DNA of 5,106 nt from an uncultured Acidobacteriota bacterium (GCA_946480545.1 CAMLKY010000207.1:1-5106); one strand, 5' to 3'. Numbered from the stretch's first letter, positions 1-5,106 are shown. Program-made: numbers and translations. Notes: a model not told the origin generated them from the letters alone.

Positions 1-131
1 GAAGCACGCGTACATAACTTTAGCTACACGCGAGCGAAGGCGAGCGTGTAGCTTCAAGTTGAACCTGATGTTTAGCGTGCGAAGCACGCGTACATAACTT
101 TAGCTACACGCGAGCGAAGGTGAGCGTGTAG
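1..131. repeat. Tandem 80-bp direct repeat with long-stem palindromes (left array)
   Basis: Bases 1-51 and 81-131 are identical except at one position (C41 against T121), giving a period of 80 bp. Each copy contains a hairpin with arms CTACACGC and GCGTGTAG (24-31 with 44-51; 104-111 with 124-131) and a 12-nt loop. Between the copies lies a triloop hairpin GCGTGC-GAA-GCACGC (75-89), and bases 1-9 look like the truncated second half of another. The array therefore probably continues to the left of the window. Confidence 0.88.
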
Positions 132-151
132 TGCGAACGCACCCGGGTCGA

Positions 152-166
152 GCGTGTGGAACACGC
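152..166. repeat. REP-like triloop hairpin, left of transposase gene
   Basis: GCGTGT-GGA-ACACGC forms a perfect 6-bp stem with a 3-nt loop. It is followed after a few bases by TTGAC (171-175). A matching hairpin followed by TTGAC lies just beyond the transposase stop (708-722), so the two may be equivalent end structures flanking the gene. Confidence 0.7.
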
Positions 167-209
167 GTTCTTGACTACCGACAACGTTTAGCTCACACTC
201 CGTTTCACG

Positions 210-254
210 GGGAGATAGATTAGACAAAAGCGTGTGCATCACGCGATATCTCCC
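210..254 (+). promoter_or_regulatory. Stem-loop abutting the transposase start codon
   Basis: GGGAGATA (210-217) is perfectly complementary to TATCTCCC (247-254), which ends one base before the ATG at 256. Inside the loop a second hairpin, GCGTG-tgcat-CACGC (230-244), can form. The only purine-rich Shine-Dalgarno-like stretch upstream (GGGGAG, 209-214) lies in the outer stem. In IS200, a stem-loop upstream of tnpA is known to repress transposase translation; by analogy this structure may restrict ribosome access here. It could instead be an end structure recognised by the transposase. Confidence 0.5.
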
Positions 255-255
255 A

Positions 256-696
256 ATGTCCTACACACACCTCCTTATCCACATCGTTTACGGCACGAAA
301 AACAGACTTCCGCTTATTTCCGAATCGTGGGAATCTGAGTTGTACAAGCAAATGGGCCGGATCATTTCCGCCAATCACGGCGTCCCGATCGAGATCAACG
401 GCATGCCCGATCACTCGCACGTATTTGCACGTATCGAACCCGTAATCTCGGTATCGGATTTCTTATGTAAGCTGAAAGCGAACTCATCCGGATGGGTCCG
501 CCGCAAACATCAACCGCTTTTCCGGTGGCAGCGGCGGTACGGCGCATTCTCCGTAAGTGAGTCAAACGCAGATGCCGTTCGACAATACATTCGCAACCAG
601 AAGGAACATCACAAGAAGCAGAGTTTTGAAGAGGAGTACAAGGAACTGCTCAAGCTGCACCACATCCCCTTCGACGAGAGATACCTTTGGGAGTAG
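256..696 (+). CDS. REP-associated tyrosine transposase (IS200-like, Y1/HUH family)
   Basis: This encodes a 146-residue single-strand DNA transposase of the Y1/HUH class, which nicks at or near palindromic DNA through a covalent 5'-phosphotyrosine. Numbered from the ATG at 256, the metal-binding HUH motif is H53-S54-H55 in MPDHSH. The nucleophile is most likely Y111 in YIRNQKEHH, with Q115 four residues later, as in the IS608 TnpA arrangement (Tyr127/Gln131). The N-terminus (MSYTHLLIHIVYGTKNR) and the block RYGAFSVSES are typical of the family, and the length is normal. The gene looks intact. An in-frame GTG at 232 would add eight residues, but it lies inside a palindrome and those residues do not resemble the family, so ATG 256 is preferred. 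No well-placed ribosome-binding site is visible. The flanking palindromes support a RAYT rather than a plain IS200. Confidence 0.9.
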   Translation: MSYTHLLIHIVYGTKNRLPLISESWESELYKQMGRIISANHGVPIEINGMPDHSHVFARIEPVISVSDFLCKLKANSSGWVRRKHQPLFRWQRRYGAFSVSESNADAVRQYIRNQKEHHKKQSFEEEYKELLKLHHIPFDERYLWE

Positions 697-722
697 CGTC
701 TGAAGACGCGTGTTTCACACGC
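696..722. repeat. Two adjacent hairpins at the transposase stop codon
   Basis: The first hairpin is GCGTC-tgaa-GACGC (696-709), whose 5' arm starts on the last base of the TAG stop. The second is GCGTGT-TTC-ACACGC (708-722), followed by TTGAC at 726-730. The second resembles the left hairpin at 152-166. They overlap by two bases, so only one may form fully at a time. Possible roles are transposase recognition, 3' mRNA stabilisation or weak termination; there is no T-tract. Confidence 0.65.
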
Positions 723-744
723 TGGTTGACGACGGGCGATGGGA

Positions 745-850
745 CTACACGCTCGCATTCGCTCGCGTGTAGCTAAAGTTATGGACGCGTGCTCCGCACG
801 CTAAGACGATCAGGTTCAACTTGAAGCCACACGCTCCGCTTCGCACGCTG
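745..850. repeat. Right palindromic repeat array, inverted copy of the left array
   Basis: The segment begins with a long-stem hairpin (CTACACGC 745-752 with GCGTGTAG 765-772). A triloop hairpin GCGTGC-TCC-GCACGC (787-801) follows, then a spacer matching the reverse complement of about 48-74. From about 829 to 850 only a degenerate copy remains. It lies between two convergent genes (stops at 696 and 860), a common position for REP/BIME repeats, and could also protect or end both transcripts. Confidence 0.82.
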
Positions 851-859
851 CGTTTCACC

Positions 860-1258
860 TTACCTACCCCGATCGATCTCGATCAACGCCAACCTCTTCA
901 CAACTCTTCCATTCTCCAAATGCTCCTCGATTATCTCCGGGACGTCTTCGGGTTGGACCTGGCCGTACCAGGTGCCGTCGGGGTAGACCATGACCGCTAC
1001 GCCTATTGAGCAGAAGCCGACCGAGCCGCACTCGGTCAGGACGATCTCGCCCATCGGGTTTCGATTCTTTGATTCCTTTCCCTGACGCAGGCGCTTCCCT
1101 TCCAGGATCCGCTCGAACTCGGCTTTCACTTCCCCTGCCCCGACCTGCGAACAGGATTTGCCCGTGCATACAAAGACGTGGCGCTTCAGCGGAGCCTTCA
1201 TCACCGGCGCGAGCTTTTCGAGCTGGTCGCGATCTTCGATAAATTTAGGTTTTGCCAT
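860..1258 (-). CDS. Thioredoxin-like [2Fe-2S] ferredoxin domain protein
   Basis: This encodes a 132-residue soluble protein with no signal peptide or membrane segment. Residues 26-115 resemble the thioredoxin-like [2Fe-2S] ferredoxin fold (related to NuoE and the NuoF N-terminus): HVFVCTGKSC supplies Cys31 and Cys36, and TECGSVGFCSIG supplies Cys77 and Cys83. It is followed by the diagnostic VMVYPDGTWYGQVQPEDVPEIIEEHL-type ending of the family (residues 89-114). The expected role is cytoplasmic electron transfer; the partner is unknown. The second cysteine pair is spaced C-x5-C, whereas NuoE-like proteins usually have C-x3-C; Ser79 sits where the first of that pair is expected. The ATG at 1258 was chosen because the in-frame extension to 1336 translates a heptanucleotide repeat. 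A GAGG lies directly against the start and a GGAG further upstream, so the ribosome-binding site is weak. Confidence 0.82.
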   Translation of the reverse strand: MAKPKFIEDRDQLEKLAPVMKAPLKRHVFVCTGKSCSQVGAGEVKAEFERILEGKRLRQGKESKNRNPMGEIVLTECGSVGFCSIGVAVMVYPDGTWYGQVQPEDVPEIIEEHLENGRVVKRLALIEIDRGR

Positions 1259-1276
1259 CCTCAGTCGCCGAAAACT

Positions 1277-1304
1277 CCAAAATCCAAAATCTAAAATCCA
1301 GAAT
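1277..1304. repeat. Heptanucleotide tandem repeat (CCAAAAT type)
   Basis: Four consecutive 7-mers are visible: CCAAAAT, CCAAAAT, CTAAAAT and CCAGAAT. They sit in the divergent intergenic region, immediately upstream of the ferredoxin-like gene. On the minus strand this AT-rich tract falls in the leader or promoter region of that gene. It translates into an artificial Phe/Trp/Leu-rich N-terminal extension of the ferredoxin reading frame, which should not be annotated as protein. Confidence 0.7.
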
Positions 1305-1340
1305 TGAAACGTTGGGTGTCCGCCCGTGCAGGCCATCCAG

Positions 1341-1370
1341 TTGACTTCGCTTTCGGCTTGATTTTATTTT
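1341..1370 (+). promoter_or_regulatory. Candidate sigma70-type promoter for the FHA-protease gene
   Basis: TTGACT (1341-1346) is a good -35 match, and TATTTT (1365-1370) is a partial -10 match after an 18-bp spacer. A second possibility is an extended -10-like TGTGGTAGAAT (1411-1421), which has only a poorly spaced TTGCAT upstream. Both lie in the 197-bp divergent region and point toward the gene at 1456. This is consensus matching only. Confidence 0.3.
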
Positions 1371-1426
1371 GCCACGAAGCCGGGTCTACTTGCATCGAAG
1401 AACGAGGCACTGTGGTAGAATCCATC

Positions 1427-1444
1427 TTCGACTTTGACGTCGAA
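1427..1444 (+). promoter_or_regulatory. Small hairpin just upstream of the FHA-protease start
   Basis: TTCGAC (1427-1432) and GTCGAA (1439-1444) form a perfect 6-bp inverted repeat with a 6-nt spacer, ending 11 bases before the ATG at 1456. It could be an mRNA hairpin affecting initiation or a dyad binding site. No Shine-Dalgarno sequence is visible between it and the start codon. Confidence 0.35.
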
Positions 1445-1455
1445 ACAGCCCTTTA

Positions 1456-3078
1456 ATGGCAGGACTTATCGTTCACATCGAGGTCGGATCGGAGAAGTCG
1501 ACCGAGGTATTTTCACAAGACCGTCTGGCGATCGGCTCAGACGACACATGCGACCTCCAGATCCAGACCACACAGGTCGGGGTCAACGGCCGCTGGGTCG
1601 AGCTTGAGGACACGGACGGTGTATTTCGTGTTGTCAATTTTTCGCCTGAGCTCGCAATCACGGTCAATGGCCAACCTCTCAGACGCTATGTTGCCGTCGG
1701 CGACGGCGACGCGATGAGGATCGGCGGCAGTGACATCAGCTTTTCGTTCTTTGCTCCGTCGAACAAACCGTCGCTGATCCGCGCCAATCGTGACCTTCCT
1801 CACGTCGCTCAGTTCATCGAATCCGCCGCTCTCGACGCCGCGACTTCGCCAAAGCGTGACGATGCAAAAGCATTCCTAAGAGAATTCTCACGGGAGCTGA
1901 TGCGGGAGATCAGTTGGACGACTAAAGCGATCATCTTCGTGCTCGCGGTTGGCTTTATAAGCGGCGTGCTCTATCTCGGCTGGGCGGTCAGCCGTGAGCT
2001 GCGTGAAAATCGCGAACAGTCCGTGCGCCAGGCGAGCATTATCGAACAGCTCGAAAAGCAGCTCGGCATCACGAATAACCAGCTTGGCGATCTCGAGAAG
2101 GCGAACACAGATCTGTACCGGACGGTCTCACTCGCGCAGAACCTTCGCGTCGATTACGGTACCGGCGTCTGCCTGATCGTGGGCGTGTACGATCTCGTCG
2201 ATCGCAGTAACGGCCGTGTTCTTCGCTATCCGGATCCGAATGCGGTTGCGCAGAATCAGTACGAGCCGTCGACGTCGGAAGAAGGTGGTGTGCAGCCTTC
2301 GCAGCCCGTCTCGGGACTCACCACCGAGGGGAACGGCAGCCCCGTCGAGTACGACTTTATCGGCACCGGCTTTCACGCCGGCGGCGGCTATATCGTCACA
2401 AACAAGCATGTATTGCAGCCGTGGACCGAGGACGATCTCGTCAAGCAGATGATGCGTGATTCGAATGGCCGTGCACGGATCAAGAGGCTCGTGATCTACT
2501 TTCCAAATTACCCCCAGCCGTATCCGTTAAAGATCCGGGAGCTCGGCGGCCGTGAGGATGTGGCGGTGGCGACAGTCGACGCGGCGTCTCTACCGGCGGA
2601 GATACCCGCGCTGCCGCTGGAGGAAGATACCGCAGCCGCGATGATCGGAAAGACCGTGGTCACGATGGGCTACCCTAGCGGCCCGGATCGGCTGCTCGCG
2701 ATGGTAGACGACGACGAGGCTAAATCGATCAACTCCCGGTTCGGTAACTCGAGGCAGAACCTGATCAATTTCCTAGCACAGTCGCGCAAGATCGTTCCGC
2801 TCACGACGCAGGGCGCAATAACGGACCTGGATTCGCGGCGTATCGTTCACGACGCCAAGACCGCGGAAGGAGGCTCAGGCGCGCCTTTGTTCGGGCAGAC
2901 AGGTAAAGTGATCGGCGTGAACTTCGGCGTGTTCACGGAAAATACGGCAGCCAACATGGCAGTCCCCGTCAGCTTCGCGCTTGATCTCCTGAAACGTGCC
3001 GGCTGGAAATCGCCCGAGCAACTAAAACAAGAAAATCAGATAGCTGGTACTAACGCGAATGTCGCCCCGGGGCAATAA
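1456..3078 (+). CDS. Membrane-anchored FHA-like/trypsin-like serine protease
   Basis: This encodes a 540-residue protein with an unusual domain order. Residues 2-100 look like an FHA beta-sandwich (RLAIGSDDTCDLQI, then VNGQPLRRYVAVGDGDAMRIG), but the conserved Arg and the Ser-x-x-His of phosphothreonine binding are not evident. One membrane helix spans about 157-177, followed by a coiled coil (about 180-225) and a Ser/Pro/Glu-rich linker (about 268-298). A chymotrypsin/HtrA-like protease domain occupies about 300-515: GTGF, His318 in TNKHVL, Asp368 in REDVAV and Ser474 in GGSGAP form a complete apparent triad. There is no PDZ domain. The predicted topology places the FHA-like part in the cytoplasm and the protease outside the membrane. 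ATG 1456 is the first start after an in-frame TGA at 1435. Protease assignment is strong, FHA assignment moderate; substrate and ligand are unknown. Confidence 0.88.
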   Translation: MAGLIVHIEVGSEKSTEVFSQDRLAIGSDDTCDLQIQTTQVGVNGRWVELEDTDGVFRVVNFSPELAITVNGQPLRRYVAVGDGDAMRIGGSDISFSFFAPSNKPSLIRANRDLPHVAQFIESAALDAATSPKRDDAKAFLREFSRELMREISWTTKAIIFVLAVGFISGVLYLGWAVSRELRENREQSVRQASIIEQLEKQLGITNNQLGDLEKANTDLYRTVSLAQNLRVDYGTGVCLIVGVYDLVDRSNGRVLRYPDPNAVAQNQYEPSTSEEGGVQPSQPVSGLTTEGNGSPVEYDFIGTGFHAGGGYIVTNKHVLQPWTEDDLVKQMMRDSNGRARIKRLVIYFPNYPQPYPLKIRELGGREDVAVATVDAASLPAEIPALPLEEDTAAAMIGKTVVTMGYPSGPDRLLAMVDDDEAKSINSRFGNSRQNLINFLAQSRKIVPLTTQGAITDLDSRRIVHDAKTAEGGSGAPLFGQTGKVIGVNFGVFTENTAANMAVPVSFALDLLKRAGWKSPEQLKQENQIAGTNANVAPGQ

Positions 3079-3088
3079 CCATTTCTTC

Positions 3089-3172
3089 CTTTGCGTCTTT
3101 GCGCCTTTGCGGGAGGACAAATTTTGGGAATCCCCGGAACATGTTTTCCCGCAAAGTCGCAAAGACGCAAAG
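3089..3172. repeat. Octamer-built palindromic repeat between two genes
   Basis: The left arm (3089-3114) is three tandem octamers CTTTGCGT, CTTTGCGC and CTTTGCGG, plus GA. The right arm (3147-3172) is its reverse complement with a single mismatch (C3104 against T3157). The arms are 26 bp, separated by 32 bp. A perfect GACGCGTC palindrome (3173-3180) follows. CTTTGCGTCTTTGCG-type tracts are, from general knowledge, scattered widely in many bacterial genomes. It fills most of the 110-bp gap. It could form a strong RNA hairpin but lacks a T-tract, so a dispersed non-coding repeat is the better call than an intrinsic terminator. Confidence 0.8.
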
Positions 3173-3188
3173 GACGCGTCGCAACTAA

Positions 3189-4289
3189 ATGAATCTTGTT
3201 TTTTCAAACATGTTCCACCGCCCTGCGCGGACTGTCGTGAGCATACTCGGGATCGCGGTCGGTGTTCTGCTAATTGTCTTTACAGTTGGACTCTCGAACG
3301 GGACGATGCGCGAGCGGGGGAAGCGTGAGGGGAATGTCGGTGCCGAGATCATGTTCCGCGCCTCCGGCAGCTTTGGGTTCAGCGGGACCGAGAGCTTCCG
3401 GCTTCCGGTTTCGATGCGCGACGAGATCGCCCGCGTCGAAGGCGTCGCGTCGGTCATCAGCCTCGGACAGAATTCGGTCCAGGCAAAAGATAACAATACC
3501 GGTAATCGCCTGATCGACGGTGTCGAGTTCGAAGAGTACGCGCGTGTCGTCGGGATCGACATTATCGAGGGACGCAGCTTCGGTCAGCGCGGCGACGAAG
3601 CCATCATCGATACAGGCTTTCAACAGCAAAAGAATTATTCGGTCGGTGAAAAGATCGAGCTCTACGAACGCCAGTTCACGATCGTCGGCACTTACGAGCC
3701 TGCTGCGGGCGGGCGCATTAAGATCCCGCTCGCGACCATGCAGGAGCAGCTTGGCGCCCAGGGAAAAGCGTCGGCCTTCCTGGAAAAAATAGCGGCAGGC
3801 CAGGATGAGAAGCAGGTTGCCGAACGTCTCCATCAGGCGTTCCCCGACAACCAGATCGTCCTGACGAGCGAGATCGAGGAGCTGTACATGCAGGGCTTTC
3901 CGGCGCTGAATGTTTTCTTGAATGTCTTTATCGGGGTCGCCGCAGTGATCAGTGCGCTCGTGATCTTACTGACCATGTACACGACCGTTACCGAGCGGAC
4001 CCGCCAGATCGGCATCATGAAATCGCTCGGGATGAGCAACACCGCCATCGCCTGGACGATAACTCAGGAGGCGCTGCTGATCAGCCTGCTGGGCATAGTT
4101 AGCGGAATACTGCTCACTGTTCTTTTGCGTTTTGCGCTGACGCGGGTCACCACGCTCGAGGTCGAGATGAGCGGGTGGGTGATGCTCCTCGTTTTTGTCG
4201 TCGGTCTGATCGGCGGTGCTCTCGGAGGACTTTATCCAGCCTTGCGTGCGGCTCGTTTGGATGCGGTCGAGGCTTTAAGTTACGAATAA
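3189..4289 (+). CDS. ABC transporter permease, MacB/FtsX-LolCE type
   Basis: This encodes a 366-residue inner-membrane permease with the four-helix layout of the MacB/FtsX/LolCE superfamily. TM1 is at about 15-36. A periplasmic MacB-PCD-like domain covers about 40-240, including GVEFEEYARVVGIDIIEGRSF, which is typical of that domain. TM2 is at about 243-266, TM3 at about 293-316 and TM4 at about 328-350. The segment TERTRQIGIMKSLGMSN (268-284) is the usual cytoplasmic coupling region that contacts the ATPase, and the C-terminus GLYPALRAARLDAVEALSYE is the family ending. These systems usually work as mechanotransmitters or extract lipoproteins or other substrates, with a separate LolD/MacB-like ATPase, absent from both flanks here. 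ATG 3189 directly follows an in-frame TAA, so no earlier start is possible. The best Shine-Dalgarno-like stretch (AAAGGA, 3169-3174) is distant and partly within the repeat. Substrate unknown. Confidence 0.9.
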   Translation: MNLVFSNMFHRPARTVVSILGIAVGVLLIVFTVGLSNGTMRERGKREGNVGAEIMFRASGSFGFSGTESFRLPVSMRDEIARVEGVASVISLGQNSVQAKDNNTGNRLIDGVEFEEYARVVGIDIIEGRSFGQRGDEAIIDTGFQQQKNYSVGEKIELYERQFTIVGTYEPAAGGRIKIPLATMQEQLGAQGKASAFLEKIAAGQDEKQVAERLHQAFPDNQIVLTSEIEELYMQGFPALNVFLNVFIGVAAVISALVILLTMYTTVTERTRQIGIMKSLGMSNTAIAWTITQEALLISLLGIVSGILLTVLLRFALTRVTTLEVEMSGWVMLLVFVVGLIGGALGGLYPALRAARLDAVEALSYE

Positions 4290-4295
4290 TTAAAT

Positions 4296-5106
4296 CTAGC
4301 CCTCAGTTACATGCGGCTGATTCCGGGCGTTGATCGTGGTTTGCTCAGCCATTATCAAACGCTCGCCATCGACCGACTCCTCTTCGTCGCCTTCGCGCGG
4401 TAGGAATAGAACAACCAGAAGCCCAAGCGCGGCTGCAACCGCTCCTGCCCAGAACACGGGATGGATCGCTCTTGCTAGAGCATCCTGAAGCAGGTCCAGA
4501 ACCGATTCATTGAGCGCCGCTTTCTCGCTCGGCTCTATCAAAGCATTCGGGTTCGAGGAGAACTCGGTCGCCATCTGCGGAGTCAGCGGCCCTCCGTCAT
4601 CCGCAACGCTCTTCAGCTCGCCGGCAAGTGACGCAGTCAGAAGAGCACCCATTACGGCGACGCCGATAGCACCACCGATCGACCTTGAGAATTGGTTAAG
4701 AGACGTCGCGATCCCGAGCTTGCTCCTCTCGACAGCCTGCTGGACGGCGATGAGTAGTGTAAGCATCGAAAGACCGAGCCCGGCTCCGATGATCATCAGG
4801 TCGACATAAAGCCATACGAGCGGAGTATCCCGGCTGAACATCGCGAGGAAAATGAATCCGACTGTCAGGGCCACGTAACCGAAGATCGTAATAATTCGAT
4901 AACCGATCTTCAGCATCAGCCGTCCGCCGATCACCGACATCGTCACCCATGTCAGCATCAGCGGTGTCAGCAGCGACCCGGCCTCGGTCGCCGTGAATCC
5001 CAATGAGCCCTGAGCAAAAAGCGGGATGAATGAGATCGCACCGAACATTGCGACACCGCCGAGGAATCCGGCCAGGACGGCGATCGTGACGGTCCGGTTT
5101 CGAAAG
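4296..5106 (-). CDS. MFS drug exporter, DHA2-like family (C-terminal part, runs off window)
   Basis: The reading frame is open to the right edge, so the 5' part lies outside; 269 residues are visible. The visible part starts with FRNRTVTIAVLAGFLGGVAMFGAISFIPLF, the block that opens the second half of EmrB/QacA-type 14-helix exporters, and contains about six hydrophobic helices. LGIATSLNQFSRSIGGAIGVAVMGALL is a strong family signature. An extracytoplasmic loop of about 50 residues precedes the last helix (VFWAGAVAAALGLLVVLFLP), and an acidic then polar cytoplasmic tail ends the protein. The expected role is proton-driven efflux of small molecules; the substrate cannot be read from this part. 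An internal ATG at 5048 is not the true start because family homology continues upstream of it. It converges on the permease gene with a 6-bp gap. The 3' end looks intact. Confidence 0.88.
   Translation of the reverse strand, partial: FRNRTVTIAVLAGFLGGVAMFGAISFIPLFAQGSLGFTATEAGSLLTPLMLTWVTMSVIGGRLMLKIGYRIITIFGYVALTVGFIFLAMFSRDTPLVWLYVDLMIIGAGLGLSMLTLLIAVQQAVERSKLGIATSLNQFSRSIGGAIGVAVMGALLTASLAGELKSVADDGGPLTPQMATEFSSNPNALIEPSEKAALNESVLDLLQDALARAIHPVFWAGAVAAALGLLVVLFLPREGDEEESVDGERLIMAEQTTINARNQPHVTEG

Larger units (their letters stand above)
1..850 (+). mobile_element. RAYT transposase gene with flanking REP/BIME-like palindromic repeats
   Basis: A Y1 transposase gene (256-696) is bracketed by two arrays of GC-rich palindromes that share sequence in inverted orientation: about 48-131 matches the reverse complement of about 745-828 with a few mismatches and a small indel. 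Short triloop hairpins of the form GCGTGy-nnn-rCACGC occur at 75-89, 152-166, 708-722 and 787-801, with a degenerate one at 230-244. This is the arrangement known for REP-associated tyrosine transposases and their REP/BIME elements. The left limit is unknown because the repeat runs off the window. The right limit falls just before the stop codon of the ferredoxin-like gene at 860. Exact cleavage sites are not identified, so the outer coordinates are approximate. Confidence 0.75.

Noticed and set aside
1..131. CRISPR-like array from the repeated 51-bp unit with a 29-bp spacer
   Set aside because: The repeat itself contains long palindromes, only two copies are seen, the matching copy at 745-828 is inverted, and a RAYT lies beside it. 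This fits REP/BIME repeats, and no cas gene is present.
232..255. GTG start adding eight residues to the transposase
   Set aside because: The GTG lies in a REP-like hairpin, the extra residues do not resemble the family N-terminus, and ATG 256 starts with the typical MSYTHLLIHIVYG segment. It cannot be fully excluded because GGGGAG lies upstream of it.
821..1009. Plus-strand open frame over the right repeat and the ferredoxin gene
   Set aside because: It is antisense to the well-supported ferredoxin, begins inside the repeat and shows no recognisable domain.
3089..3172. Intrinsic terminator for the FHA-protease gene
   Set aside because: The stem is long and could end transcription, but the loop is 32 nt and no T-tract follows. 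Its octamer structure marks it as a dispersed repeat.
3059..3328. Plus-strand open frame spanning the palindromic repeat and the permease start
   Set aside because: Its first part is translated repeat sequence (VFAPLRED, PQSRKDAKDA) and the rest is out of frame with the well-supported permease.
3270..3833. Long minus-strand open frame inside the permease gene
   Set aside because: It is a shadow of a GC-rich coding region with no recognisable domain, whereas the plus-strand permease matches its family over its whole length.
1456..4289. The protease and permease as a new two-gene operon
   Set aside because: They are co-directional, but a 110-bp gap filled by a repeat separates them and nothing in the sequence ties their functions together.

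Overview
The window reads as a piece of bacterial chromosome of moderate to high GC. The gene set (a thioredoxin-like [2Fe-2S] ferredoxin, an FHA-plus-trypsin membrane protein, a MacB/FtsX-type permease and a DHA2-type MFS exporter) and the style of its intergenic repeats suggest an Acidobacteriota/Blastocatellia-like genome. The repeats in question are CCAAAAT-type heptamers and CTTTGCGN octamer palindromes. This placement is an impression from sequence style, not a demonstrated assignment.

Layout. Positions 1-850 hold a REP-associated tyrosine transposase (RAYT, IS200-like Y1 family; CDS 256-696, +). It is flanked by palindromic repeats that match each other in inverted orientation (about 48-131 against 745-828) and include a tandem 80-bp unit that runs off the left edge. 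On the minus strand, 1258-860 encodes a small ferredoxin-like [2Fe-2S] protein; its 3' end abuts the right repeat array. A 197-bp divergent intergenic region (1259-1455) carries a heptanucleotide tandem repeat and candidate promoters. Positions 1456-3078 (+) encode a 540-residue protein with an FHA-like N-terminus, one membrane segment, a coiled coil and a trypsin/HtrA-like serine protease domain. A 110-bp gap (3079-3188) is mostly occupied by a 26-bp palindromic repeat. Positions 3189-4289 (+) encode a complete ABC transporter permease with no ATPase beside it. Only 6 bp further on, the convergent 3' part of an MFS exporter (4296-5106, minus) runs off the right edge.

How the genes relate. 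The four non-mobile genes do not form an obvious pathway. The FHA-protease and the permease are co-directional but separated by a repeat element. The ferredoxin is divergent from the protease, and the MFS gene converges on the permease. The clearest functional unit is the RAYT with its own REP-like palindromes. The least conventional protein is the FHA-TM-protease, whose FHA-like domain appears to lack the phosphothreonine-binding residues. I see no convincing complete new multi-gene system here.
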